A program made the position numbers and the translations under genes. 64,000 nucleotides of DNA. Source: an uncultured Alphaproteobacteria bacterium. GTDB lineage: Bacteria > Pseudomonadota > Alphaproteobacteria > UBA6615. Under the pieces are notes generated by a model, which was not told where the DNA came from, did not search any database, and saw only the letters and a program-made list of their open reading frames with translations. The stretch is taken from assembly GCA_943787445.1 (NCBI GenBank), contig CALSML010000002.1, positions 1 to 64,000 on the forward strand. Direction: 5' to 3'. Shown here piece after piece: positions 55,863 to 64,000 of this stretch (the first letter of the stretch is position 1; every line of letters begins with the position of its first letter).

Positions 55863-56794
55863 GATTGGGAATCCGCACCGGAGATCGCGAGAGCCATTGT
55901 GTAAATCTCGCGGCGCGCCCGACCTGTTTGCGCGGCGACCTCGCTGGCTGCATCGCGTACGCTCATGGTTTGCAGCGCATCCCGGATTGCCTGTTCGACT
56001 GTCTCGTCGCTCACGATTTCTGCCCCGGGCGGGCCGACGACAATGACAATTTCACCGCGTGGTCCGCCTTGTTCCTCATAGATCTCTGCGAGATGGACGA
56101 GTGTACCGCGAATTGCTTCCTCATGGAGTTTGGTAATTTCACGCGCGACCACGGCCTTACGTGCGCCCAGAACGTCGCGCATGTCGGAAAGTGACGCGGC
56201 CAGACGACCGGAGGATTCATAGAAGACGAGGCTTCCAGGGATACGCGCCAGTTCCTCCAGCCGGGTGCGCCGCGCGCCCTGCTTGGGGGGCAGGAATCCT
56301 GCGAAAAAGAAACTGTCGGTTGGCAGGCCCGAGGCCACCAGCCCGGCAATTGCCGCATTGGCACCGGGAATGGGATAGACGGGTATATTTTCCGACACCG
56401 CAGCCTCGACGAGTTTAAAGCCGGGGTCGGAAATCAACGGTGTTCCGGCATCGCTGACCAGTGCCAGAGAATCGCCATCATTGAGGCGTCTGATCAGGTT
56501 TGGAAGCACACGTTGTGCATTGTGATCGTTATAGGGGACAGTTTTGGTGGTGATGCCGTATCGCGTGAGCAGTTTGCGGGTGATCCGCGTGTCCTCGCAG
56601 ACGATCAGATCTGCTGCCGCCAGAACATCCAGGGCGCGCAGGGTGATGTCGCGCAGATTGCCGATCGGCGTGGCCACGGGATACAACCCCGCACTCAAGC
56701 TGCGCGGTGACGCTTGTCCGTACAGCGCCGCGCCGCTAGGTTCTCGCGCGCTGGAATGGTCAGTTGTTGATTGAGAGGTTTCTTTTCGTGCCAC
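55859..56794 (-). CDS. rsmI: 16S rRNA (cytidine-1402-2'-O)-methyltransferase RsmI
   Basis: A 311-residue enzyme. GLYPVATPIGNLRDITLRAL opens the SAM-binding domain, with CEDTRITRKLL and SLALVSDAGTPLISDPGF as the family signatures. FAGFLPPKQGARRTRLEEL follows. It methylates the ribose of C1402. The start is unclear: GTG 56794 overlaps the beginning of the divergent lppC gene by 7 bases; a GTG at 56815 would add seven residues. rsmI and lppC lie back to back as in many proteobacteria. Confidence 0.93.
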   Translation of the reverse strand: MARKETSQSTTDHSSAREPSGAALYGQASPRSLSAGLYPVATPIGNLRDITLRALDVLAAADLIVCEDTRITRKLLTRYGITTKTVPYNDHNAQRVLPNLIRRLNDGDSLALVSDAGTPLISDPGFKLVEAAVSENIPVYPIPGANAAIAGLVASGLPTDSFFFAGFLPPKQGARRTRLEELARIPGSLVFYESSGRLAASLSDMRDVLGARKAVVAREITKLHEEAIRGTLVHLAEIYEEQGGPRGEIVIVVGPPGAEIVSDETVEQAIRDALQTMSVRDAASEVAAQTGRARREIYTMALAISGADSQS

Positions 56795-58119
56795 GTCCGG
56801 TTTTCCCGTTTGCACCGCGCGTCATGTTGGTCGCGACCGTTTTCGCTCTTGCGGCATGCGCGCAGATCAACGTAGCGGCGCCGCCGGCTGAAACGCAACC
56901 CGCGCCTGTCGTCGAGGCGCCAGCCCCGGCTCCGGTAGCCGCACCGGTGGTGGTGCCGGAACCGGTCGTGCCCGATGTCGTGCGTGTGGGGTTGATGGTG
57001 CCGCTGACCGGGTCAGCCGCTGCCGAGGGCCGCGATCTGCTCGATGCTGCACAACTGGCCCTGTTCGATTTCTCGCCGGATCGGTTTGAGCTGCGGATTT
57101 ATGATTCCGGCAGCAATCCGGTCATTGCCGCGTCTGCCGCGGCGCGTGCCCAGCAGGATGGCGTGCGCTTTCTGCTTGGCCCGCTCTTTGCGGATGCGGT
57201 CAGCGCCGCGGCGAATGTGATGCGCCCGCAAGGGGTGCCGGTTTACGCCTTCTCCAGCGACCGGCTCGTGGGTGGCAATGGCGTTTATGTTGCCGGGTTT
57301 TTCCCCGAGGCACAGATCGCGCGCACCGTTGATTTTGCGGCACGCCGCGGGATGTTCCAGTTCGCCTCCTTGACCCCGGATGACCGATTTGGGGGTCGGA
57401 TGACGACCATCTTTGCTGATGCCGCACGCGATGCCGGGGGCGAGGTGATCGAGCAGCGATTCTACCCCATCGACAATGACGGCATGACGGCCACTGTGCG
57501 CTCGCTCGCCCGCTATGATGAGCGCGCCGAAGAGCTGGAGAAGGAAAGAGCGCGTCTGGCAGAGAATGATGACCCGATATCAAAACGCGCGCTTGAACGT
57601 CTGGAGACTCTGGACACGTTGGGCGAGGTTGGTTTCGAGGCCTTGATGCTGCCCGAGGGAGGTGCACAAATTCTGCAATTGGCGCCGCTTCTGGCGTTCT
57701 TCGATATCGATCCGGTTCAGGTCAAGCTTCTGGGAACCTGGGTCTGGGATGACCCGGCGCTGGGCAAGGAACCGTCCATGCTCGGGGCCTGGTTTGCGGC
57801 ACCACCACGCGCTTCACGATTGCTGTTTGTCGAACGCTTCCGCGAAACCTTCGGGCGGGCGCCCGACCGTCTGGCCACGCTGGCCTATGATGGCATCGCC
57901 CTGGCGGCTGTCCTGGCACAGAATGCGGGTCCGGGCGGAAACCCCTACGGGACGGAACGGCTGGAGAATCCGGACGGCTTTGCCGGGGTAGACGGTATCC
58001 TTCGTCTGCATGGGACAGGTGAGGTTGAGCGCGGACTTTCGGTGCTGGAAATCGGTCGTGACGGGCCGCGAGAAATCGATCCTGCGCCCACCAGTTTTCG
58101 GACATCCGTGACGAACTGA
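56788..58119 (+). CDS. LppC/LpoA-like penicillin-binding protein activator
   Basis: A 443-residue lipoprotein. Start GTG 56788 has GAGAGG upstream, and the lipobox VFALAAC follows. After a Pro/Ala-rich linker comes a periplasmic-binding-protein domain with RVGLMVPLTGSAAAEGRDLLDAAQLALFD in parts, GVRFLLGPLF and LATLAYDGIALAAVLAQ. E. coli LpoA of this type activates PBP1a. The linker and charge-rich stretch near residues 245-270 (EERAEELEKERARLAEND type, in sense) are extra. It is divergent from rsmI. Confidence 0.88.
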   Translation: MPRPVFPFAPRVMLVATVFALAACAQINVAAPPAETQPAPVVEAPAPAPVAAPVVVPEPVVPDVVRVGLMVPLTGSAAAEGRDLLDAAQLALFDFSPDRFELRIYDSGSNPVIAASAAARAQQDGVRFLLGPLFADAVSAAANVMRPQGVPVYAFSSDRLVGGNGVYVAGFFPEAQIARTVDFAARRGMFQFASLTPDDRFGGRMTTIFADAARDAGGEVIEQRFYPIDNDGMTATVRSLARYDERAEELEKERARLAENDDPISKRALERLETLDTLGEVGFEALMLPEGGAQILQLAPLLAFFDIDPVQVKLLGTWVWDDPALGKEPSMLGAWFAAPPRASRLLFVERFRETFGRAPDRLATLAYDGIALAAVLAQNAGPGGNPYGTERLENPDGFAGVDGILRLHGTGEVERGLSVLEIGRDGPREIDPAPTSFRTSVTN

Positions 58120-58136
58120 GTGCCTCGAACTGAACG

Positions 58137-59301
58137 TTATGTATTGAGCAATGCCTCGAGAACGGCGTTGAGCCGTTGGCGACCGGCCATGGTTGCGGCC
58201 ATGCGATCGGGGCTCCGCTCCAGATAGCCGGCTTCGATCAGGTGTCCGATGACGTCGGGGCTGAAGGCCTGATCCAGAGACACGCCGGTGCGCTGGGCAA
58301 ACGATGTTGCCTCAAGGCCTTCGACGAGGCGCAAACCCATCATCGCGACCTCCGCGATCAGGGACTCTGTATCCAGCGCGGTCGCGCGCTGGGTGGCGTG
58401 CCCGTTGGCGTGGGTGCGTTCCAGCCAGATTTCCGGGGCGCGGTGCTGTCGGGTTTCGTGAACCTCGGTTGTTCAGCGTGATCCGGCCATGGGCACCCGG
58501 CCCGATCCCGAGATAATCACGATGTCGCCAGTAGGTCAGGTTGTGAACGGATTCGTCGCCGGGTTGGGCGTGGTTGGAAATTTCATAGGCGGGCATGCCG
58601 GCATCTTCGAGAACACGCTGGGTGATTTCGAACATGGCTGCGCCGTCATCTTCGCCGGGCAGGTCCAGCGCGCCCCGCGCCTGTGCGAGGAAGAAAGGCG
58701 TGCCGGCTTCGATGGTCAGTTGATAGGCTGAAAGGTGGCCCCGTGTCAGGTCGAGCGCGGACTGCAGTTCGTCCTGCCAGGCATCCGGGGACTGTTCGGG
58801 CCGGGCGTAGATCAGGTCAAAGGAAAATCGGTCGAAGATGTCGCGGGAGAGGAGAATGGCCGCGCGTGCCTCTGCCACGCTGTGGGTGCGGCCCAGCGCA
58901 GACAGCGCGGCGTCATCGAGAGCCTGAATGCCCAGACTCAGGCGGTTCACTCCGGCCTCTGCGAAACCGGACAGCACGCCGGTTTCGGCCGATGTGGGAT
59001 TGGCTTCGAGGGTAATCTCCAGATCCTCGCCGGTCGAGAAGAGTTCCCTGGCTCTGGCGATGATGGCCGCGGTTGTCGCGGGGTCCATCAGAGACGGCGT
59101 TCCCCCGCCAAAAAAAATACTGGTCAGCTGGCGATCGGGGGTCTGTGCCGCATAGTGTTCGAGTTCGCGCAGCAAGGCATCGCGCCATGCGGGGTGATCG
59201 ATATCGTCGCGGACATGGCTGTTGAAATCGCAATACGGACACAGCGAAAGACAGAACGGCCAGTGCACATAGAGTGCGATATCGCGCGTCGGTTCAGCCA
59301 T
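58137..59301 (-). CDS. hemW: Heme chaperone HemW (radical SAM), frameshifted
   Basis: HemW shares the HemN radical-SAM fold but acts in heme trafficking. The cluster motif is CLSLCPYC after YVHWPF, and IFFGGGTPSLMD and NRLSLGIQALDD follow. After NPTAPRP the frame is lost in a GGGG run (58435-58438). Removing one base gives EIWLERTHANGHATQRA and LIAEVAMMGLRLVEGL, ending ALLNT at 58137-58139, 387 residues in all. This extends the C-terminal domain as in the family. It overlaps rdgB by 8 bases. Confidence 0.94.
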
Positions 59302-59911
59302 CGGTGTTGGCGAAGCAGGCCTCGATCATCTTCCGGAAGGCAATCGCACGATGGGAGATCGCATGTTTGGCCGGGGGCGACATTTCGCCAAAGGTTTCCG
59401 TGTGTCCTTCGGGGACAAAGATCGGATCATAGCCAAAGCCGGTCGTGCCTCGCGGCGGCCAGGCCAGCGCACCGGCGACGCGACCCTCGAATATTTCCGT
59501 GTGGCCATCCGGCCAGGCGAGGGCGAGGGCACAGGTGAACCAGGCGAGATCGTTTCCGGTATCCCGGCTGGCGTCGTGCAGCTGTTCCATGGCCCAGTCA
59601 AAATCGCGTCGGCCGTCTTCCCGTTCGGCGAACCGCCCGGCGTGAATACCCGGTGCACCGTCCAGCGCGGCGACGGAAAACCCTGAATCGTCCGCCAGTG
59701 CGGGAAGGCCGCTTCCCGCTGTGGATGCATGGGCCTTGAGTGCGGCATTTTCGGCAAAGGTCGTGCCCGTCTCTTCGGGTTCGGGCAGGCCGAGGGCACC
59801 GGCGCTGGTCACGGTGATCGAAAACGGACGCAGCAAATCGCCGATTTCAAGGACCTTGCCGTCATTGTGGCTGGCAATGACCAGCTCGGATTGATCGAAC
59901 CTGCGCGCCAT
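59294..59911 (-). CDS. rdgB: RdgB/HAM1 family non-canonical purine NTP pyrophosphatase
   Basis: A 205-residue enzyme that removes ITP and XTP from the pool. LVIASHNDGKVLEI, ETGTTFAENAALKA, LADDSGFSVAALDGAPGIHAGRF in parts and GFGYDPIFVPEG are the family motifs. ATG 59911 gives the right length; the frame extends to 60304 but overlaps rph. It sits between hemW and rph, as is usual in alphaproteobacteria. Confidence 0.95.
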   Translation of the reverse strand: MARRFDQSELVIASHNDGKVLEIGDLLRPFSITVTSAGALGLPEPEETGTTFAENAALKAHASTAGSGLPALADDSGFSVAALDGAPGIHAGRFAEREDGRRDFDWAMEQLHDASRDTGNDLAWFTCALALAWPDGHTEIFEGRVAGALAWPPRGTTGFGYDPIFVPEGHTETFGEMSPPAKHAISHRAIAFRKMIEACFANTDG

Positions 59912-59928
59912 GGCGATGTCCTGTCGTG

Positions 59929-60663
59929 CTATTTGAGACCCAGTGCCTTGCGCTGCAGAACCACAAGGGTTTGGGTGCCGGCGCGGGCCAGATCGAGCAG
60001 ACGCATGAACTGCGCGCGCGAGAAGGGCTTGTCTTCGGCGGTTCCCTGAATTTCGACAATGCCGCCGCTTTCGGTCAGGACGAAATTGGAATCGGCCTGG
60101 GCGTTCGAATCCTCGGGATAGTCGAGATCGAGGACCAGTTCCCCCTGATAGATGCCGCAGGAAATGGCCGCGACCAGTTCGTTCACCGGGTTTTTCGGAA
60201 TCGCGCCGGACTTCACCAGACCTTCGCAGGCGATGTAGAGGGCCACACAGGCACCGGTGATGGAGGCGGTGCGTGTGCCGCCATCGGCCTGGAGCACGTC
60301 GCAATCGATCCGGATTTGGCGTTCGCCGAGTGCCTCCATATCCGTGACGGCGCGCAGAGAGCGGCCGATCAGGCGCTGGATTTCCTGAGTGCGTCCGGAT
60401 TGCTTGCCGCGGGCAGCTTCGCGTCCGCTGCGCTCATGGGTGGAGCGGGGCAACATGCCGTATTCGGCGGTAACCCAGCCCGTGCCGGTGCCGCGCATCC
60501 ATGGCGGAACCCGTTCCTCAACGCTGGCGGCGCACAGAACATGGGTGTCTCCGAACATCGCCAGACAGGACCCTTCGGCATATTTGGCGGCGCCGGTTTT
60601 CAGCCGGACGCGGCGCATTTCATCGGCAGCACGACGTGAGGGACGAATGGTTTTCTTGGCCAT
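59929..60663 (-). CDS. rph: Ribonuclease PH
   Basis: A 244-residue 3'-5' phosphorolytic RNase that trims tRNA ends. [18 protein letters not shown] opens it. [55 protein letters not shown] in parts, and [19 protein letters not shown] are diagnostic. The 187 bases up to hrcA hold no gene and no CIRCE-type repeat. Confidence 0.96.
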   Translation of the reverse strand: MAKKTIRPSRRAADEMRRVRLKTGAAKYAEGSCLAMFGDTHVLCAASVEERVPPWMRGTGTGWVTAEYGMLPRSTHERSGREAARGKQSGRTQEIQRLIGRSLRAVTDMEALGERQIRIDCDVLQADGGTRTASITGACVALYIACEGLVKSGAIPKNPVNELVAAISCGIYQGELVLDLDYPEDSNAQADSNFVLTESGGIVEIQGTAEDKPFSRAQFMRLLDLARAGTQTLVVLQRKALGLK

Positions 60664-60850
60664 GAGGGGGTTCCAATCGGGCGTGTATAAGGATTTGGGC
60701 GCAACCTAGTCGGTTGCAGGGTCAGACGTCCACTTCGGAGATTGCGACAAAGCCGGCACCGCGCCTCCTTGATCGCGGGTCGCGGCGTGCCTAAGTTGTC
60801 ACGGTATCCTGTACACCCCACCCAGGCGAACCCGAACGGACCCAGGGCTG

Positions 60851-61894
60851 ATGAGCCGTACGATTCCACAGCTGAATGCACGTAACTCCGATATCCTTTG
60901 TCAGATCATCGACGGCTATCTGCAGACCGGTGACCCGGTGGGCTCGCGGACCCTGTCGCGCAGCCTCAATATGGAGCTCTCGCCGGCGACGATCCGCAAT
61001 GTCATGGCCGACCTTCAGGATGCGGGTCTGCTGTTCTCGCCCCACACATCGGCAGGGCGCATTCCCACTGAAGCCGGATTGCGGCTTTTCGTCGATGGTC
61101 TGCTGGAAGTGGGCAATCTGACCCAGAATGAACGGGTCTCGATTGAGGCCCAGTGCGCCACCCATGGCCGCAGTCTGCAGCAAACCTTGTCGGAAGCTTC
61201 GCGCGTCCTGTCGGGTCTGAGCAATTGCGCCGGACTGGTGGTTGCCCCGAAGAGCGACTCACCGCTGCGTCATATCGAGTTTGTGGGGCTGGCGCCCGGT
61301 CGCGCGCTGGTCGTGCTTGTCACCGAGGATGGCAGTGTGGAGAACCGCATTGTCGAAATACCCCATGGCATGCCGGCTTCGGCGATGGTGGAGGCATCGA
61401 ACTTTCTTTCGGCCCGCATGGTCGGGAAAACCATCGAAGAAGCGCAGCGTGTGTTGTCGGCCGAGCTGGAAGCGCATCGCCGGGATGTCGATGGCCTGAC
61501 CCGGAAACTGGTCGAGGCCGGCATGGCAACGGCGACGGGTGAAGGATCGGAAGCGGCGCTGATTGTCAGCGGCACGGAACGTTTGCTCGATGATGTGCAG
61601 GCGGTGGAAGACCTGGAGCGGGTGCGGACACTGTATGACGCGCTCGACACAAAGGAATCCTGGGTCAAATTGCTCGATGCGGCCCGTGGCGGCGAAGGCG
61701 TACAGATATTCATCGGTGCCGAGAACGAGCTGTTCTCGGTGGCCGGCTGTTCAGTGGTGGTCGCCCCCTATCGCAATGCCGAACAGGAAATCGTCGGGGC
61801 TGTCGGAGTGATTGGCCCGACCCGGATCAACTATGCGCGGATTATACCAGTCGTCGACTATACGGCGCAGGTGGTAAGCCGCCTGATGAGCTAG
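60851..61894 (+). CDS. hrcA: Heat-inducible transcription repressor HrcA
   Basis: A 347-residue repressor of chaperone genes. The winged-helix N-terminus has IIDGYLQTGDPVGSRTLSRSL, LSPATIRNVMADLQDAGLL and SPHTSAGRIPTEAGLRLFVDGLL. The GAF-like and inserted dimerisation parts follow. It binds CIRCE operators, TTAGCACTC with a 9-base spacer; I found none in this window. grpE follows at 43 bases, the usual pair. Confidence 0.97.
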   Translation: MSRTIPQLNARNSDILCQIIDGYLQTGDPVGSRTLSRSLNMELSPATIRNVMADLQDAGLLFSPHTSAGRIPTEAGLRLFVDGLLEVGNLTQNERVSIEAQCATHGRSLQQTLSEASRVLSGLSNCAGLVVAPKSDSPLRHIEFVGLAPGRALVVLVTEDGSVENRIVEIPHGMPASAMVEASNFLSARMVGKTIEEAQRVLSAELEAHRRDVDGLTRKLVEAGMATATGEGSEAALIVSGTERLLDDVQAVEDLERVRTLYDALDTKESWVKLLDAARGGEGVQIFIGAENELFSVAGCSVVVAPYRNAEQEIVGAVGVIGPTRINYARIIPVVDYTAQVVSRLMS

Positions 61895-61937
61895 CACCCG
61901 TTAACGTCTCCATACCGGAGATTGCAGGATATGAAGA

Positions 61938-62636
61938 ATGAACGAGAACGAAAACAACCCCACTGACGAAGAGATGGCCGAAGAAGAGGCGGCCGCAATG
62001 GATGCTGCGAATGACGCGGCGGCGGAAGAAGCCGCGGCTGCCGATGCGGCACGCATCGATGCCCTTTCGGCGGCTCTGTCCGGTGATATGGCTGAAGAAG
62101 AGCCCGCGCCGGCTGCGGCCAGTGATGCGCGGGTGCTCGAGCTCGAAGCTCAGGTCGCCGAGCTGCGGGACAATCTGCTGCGCGCGCTGGCCGAGACCGA
62201 GAACATCCGCAAGCGGGGTGAGCGGCAGGTTGAGGATGCGCACAAATACGCCATCACAGGATTTGCGCGCGACATTCTGTCGATTGCGGACAATCTGGAG
62301 CGTGCGCTGGATGCGGTCCCCGAAGATCGGCGCGATGAGCATGAATTGCTCGGCATGTTGCTCGAAGGCGTGATGGCCGTGCAGGCCGGGTTCCTTCAGA
62401 CCATGACGACGAACAAGATCGAGCGTCTGATCCCACTGGGAGAGCCTTTTGATCCGAACCTTCACGAGGCGATGTTCGAAGTGCCCGGTACCGATTATCC
62501 GAACGGGACCGTGGCCCAGGTGATGGAGCCGGGCTATCGGCTGCACGACCGCTTGTTGCGCCCGGCGCGTGTCGGCGTGGCCAAGTCTCCCAATGGTGAC
62601 AACGCCGCGGAACCGAAGGTCGATACGACCGCCTGA
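61938..62636 (+). CDS. grpE: Nucleotide exchange factor GrpE
   Basis: A 232-residue DnaK cofactor. The N-terminal 75 residues are very rich in Glu and Ala. Then follow LRDNLLRALAETENIRKRGERQ, FARDILSIADNLERAL and NLHEAMFEVPGTDYPNGTVAQVMEPGYRLHDRLLRPARVGV, in parts, which make the core. dnaK and dnaJ are not adjacent; an FkbM gene converges instead. Confidence 0.96.
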   Translation: MNENENNPTDEEMAEEEAAAMDAANDAAAEEAAAADAARIDALSAALSGDMAEEEPAPAAASDARVLELEAQVAELRDNLLRALAETENIRKRGERQVEDAHKYAITGFARDILSIADNLERALDAVPEDRRDEHELLGMLLEGVMAVQAGFLQTMTTNKIERLIPLGEPFDPNLHEAMFEVPGTDYPNGTVAQVMEPGYRLHDRLLRPARVGVAKSPNGDNAAEPKVDTTA

Positions 62637-62645
62637 GCTCGCGCC

Positions 62646-63545
62646 CTACTTCTGAGCCGTGATGGCCGGGTCCGCAACCATCAGGGCCCGGATATAGGCG
62701 GTGGCGAGCCCTTGTTTTTGGGTGGCGCCATAGTGTTGCAGCGCGAGCGCGGCAAAGTCGTAGGCCCCATAGAGTTCATGGGCAAGCACGGCGATTTTCA
62801 GCAGGGTGTCCGGCTGGGTTGTGGCCAGCGCGGGGAACTCCGCGGGATCCCTGAAATAAAGGGCGTTGCTCCAGATCACCTGTGCAAATCCCCGATTGGT
62901 CGTGCCGTCCTTGATGAGCGGCCGATAGGGGCGTGAGCCAACCCCGACCATGGTGTGAAATGCAAAACCCCGGGCGCGCAGATTGATGTCGATATCGGCA
63001 AACAGGGCCTGGTTCTTGTAGATCGGCAGAAAACAGATTTCGGTCTGAATCGCGACGGTGGTGGTCAGGGTCTCACCGGCATTTTCGAGGATGAGAAGCT
63101 CGGCACCCTGCACATCCAGTTTGATGAAATCGGCAGGCCGGGCCTCGGGAAGATCATCGAGACGAACTGTGTCGATCGGTTCTTCGTCAACCGTTTCACT
63201 CAGTTCCCAGAGATTGTGGAAGCGTTGCATCACTTCGGGGTCCGGCGGGAAGATCGAAGAGGTCATCGGCTCCTTGCCGATATAGAGTGTGTGCGCTGCC
63301 CCGTCCCCGAGGGCGTGGGGCAGAAACCGGCAATTCGCACGGTTGGCGCTGTTGAGCTTTTCGCATTCGGCCGGGTTTGGCTCGAACCCTATGAGCGAAG
63401 CTGTGCCGCCGGAAACCAGCCGCGACCAGAGTTCGTTCTCGCCCACATCCATGGCGCCCACATCGACGATCCGGAGTTCCGGCAGATCCACATCTTCGCA
63501 GGAGAGGAAGTCGAGTATGTCGATCGGGTGTGGCAGGTTGGTCAT
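62646..63545 (-). CDS. FkbM family methyltransferase
   Basis: A 299-residue protein with a SAM-binding start RIVDVGAMDVGENELWSRL, GFEPNPAECEKLN and the family landmark ADFIKLDVQGAELLILENAG. FkbM proteins methylate O positions in glycans or polyketides; the target is unknown. The C-terminal third (LAHELYGAYDFAALALQHYG) is less conserved. The stop is 10 bases from the grpE stop. No other glycan genes are visible in the window. Confidence 0.87.
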   Translation of the reverse strand: MTNLPHPIDILDFLSCEDVDLPELRIVDVGAMDVGENELWSRLVSGGTASLIGFEPNPAECEKLNSANRANCRFLPHALGDGAAHTLYIGKEPMTSSIFPPDPEVMQRFHNLWELSETVDEEPIDTVRLDDLPEARPADFIKLDVQGAELLILENAGETLTTTVAIQTEICFLPIYKNQALFADIDINLRARGFAFHTMVGVGSRPYRPLIKDGTTNRGFAQVIWSNALYFRDPAEFPALATTQPDTLLKIAVLAHELYGAYDFAALALQHYGATQKQGLATAYIRALMVADPAITAQK

Positions 63546-64000
63546 GAATTCAAGGCTCTTTTCGACGTGTGACCCACGGTCACCGGGGTTGGATTGGGTG
63601 CGACGGCGTCATGTTGGTGATAAGAGGTTGGGCCGCCGCTGCATCCCCCACGGCATAGCAGTAAACGTAGCCTTGCGCGACGGGGTGTGCGGACCGGTTT
63701 TGGAAAACAAGTCCGCTGCAAACCGCGTTGCGCCGGGAAACCATCGTGTTTTTCCGGGTCTGCGGGCCCCCGGCCGCGCATGTCCGAGTGTGCGCTGGGC
63801 ACGGCGCAAAGTCTCGCAAAACGCCGGAATGTCGCGCTTGTCGCTGGCCGCAGGGATCATGGGGTGACGATACAGGCTGTTTCCCGGTCGCGAATGCTGA
63901 AAATTGCGCAAAGAACCCGGCTTGCGGGTGGTTGCGGAGTTGAATTCCGGTCCCTATATGTCCGTCGAACACTATTGGTCCGATATAGGACCGCCAAACG
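63546..64000. other. Region without a supported gene at the window end
   Basis: These 455 bases upstream of the FkbM gene have several overlapping frames of 80-190 residues on both strands, but none shows a family match, a ribosome binding site with a good start, or consistent composition. One reverse-strand text (GYVYCYAVGDAAAAQPL near 63660) is protein-like, so a gene broken by sequence errors, as elsewhere in this window, cannot be excluded. Confidence 0.4.

Noticed and set aside
63580-63972. A 130-residue reverse-strand gene
   Set aside because: Composition is rich in His, Pro and Arg without a recognisable domain or a good start. Some text looks protein-like but spans several frames.
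1-64000. tRNA, rRNA, CRISPR or insertion sequence
   Set aside because: I looked for cloverleaf-type stems in the intergenic stretches, repeated spacers and transposase motifs, and saw none. A covariance-model search would be decisive.

Overview
This window is a chromosomal segment of an alphaproteobacterium. The gene order is the one found around the replication origin in that class: mnmE-mnmG-rsmG-parA-parB with holA-lptE-leuS on one side, and hemJ-hemH-hemE facing the PPDK regulator gene (the RP001 family) followed by maf-aroE-coaE-dnaQ and secB on the other. An outer-membrane porin, LptE, LpoA/LppC-like and BON lipoproteins show a Gram-negative envelope. GANTC sites are present, as expected for CcrM-methylating alphaproteobacteria. 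I cannot place it below class; a Rhodospirillales-like lineage is a guess from the his, hslVU and Tim44-mltA-smr neighbourhoods.

Layout. 0-5.4 kb: 3' end of ribA, an L,D-transpeptidase, yggS, a JmjC-type oxygenase, a porin with a strong terminator and a DUF3576 lipoprotein. 5.5-15.7 kb: leuS-lptE-holA meeting parB-parA-rsmG-mnmG-mnmE tail to tail, with two perfect 16-bp parS palindromes. 15.8-19.4 kb: a thioredoxin-fold YyaL-like protein, ogt, a quinone oxidoreductase and a tiny membrane ORF. 19.4-23.5 kb: hemE-hemH-hemJ and rho. 23.5-24.0 kb: probable oriC. 24.0-30.9 kb: ppsR-maf-aroE-coaE-dnaQ, then secB and fxsA (reverse), Tim44-domain protein and mltA. 31.0-35.9 kb: lutABC lactate oxidation genes between mltA and smr, an XRE regulator, three palindromic intergenic repeats and a cyclase. 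36.0-45.3 kb: hslVU, a broken cNMP/FHA locus, the operon hisB-methyltransferase-DUF2628-hisH-GNAT-hisA-hisF-hisE-HIT, and a 2-oxoglutarate dioxygenase. 45.3-52.9 kb: a small orphan gene, panBC, a thiolase, a ThDP enzyme, an amidohydrolase and a VOC protein, the most accessory-looking part. 53-63.5 kb: gshB, SirB1-like, BON lipoprotein, yraN, rsmI, lppC, hemW, rdgB, rph, hrcA, grpE and an FkbM methyltransferase.

The most important structural reading is that the replication origin (between hemE and the RP001-family gene) and the parABS partition system lie within about 10-12 kb of each other, as in Caulobacter. The most important caution is sequence quality. At least ten single-base frameshifts interrupt conserved genes (yggS, porin, DUF3576, hslU, cNMP gene, panC, panB four times, hemW). 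Most sit in short homopolymers, and in every case the family sequence resumes in the next frame, so they look like assembly or sequencing errors rather than gene decay. For those genes the coordinates given are those of the reconstructed reading.

No tRNA, rRNA, CRISPR array, insertion sequence or prophage gene was seen. I found no clear defence or otherwise novel multi-gene system; the best candidates for something undescribed are the GCACAA-type palindromes shared by the small orphan gene and the pan/thiolase region, the cNMP/FHA locus and the thiolase/ThDP-enzyme cluster.
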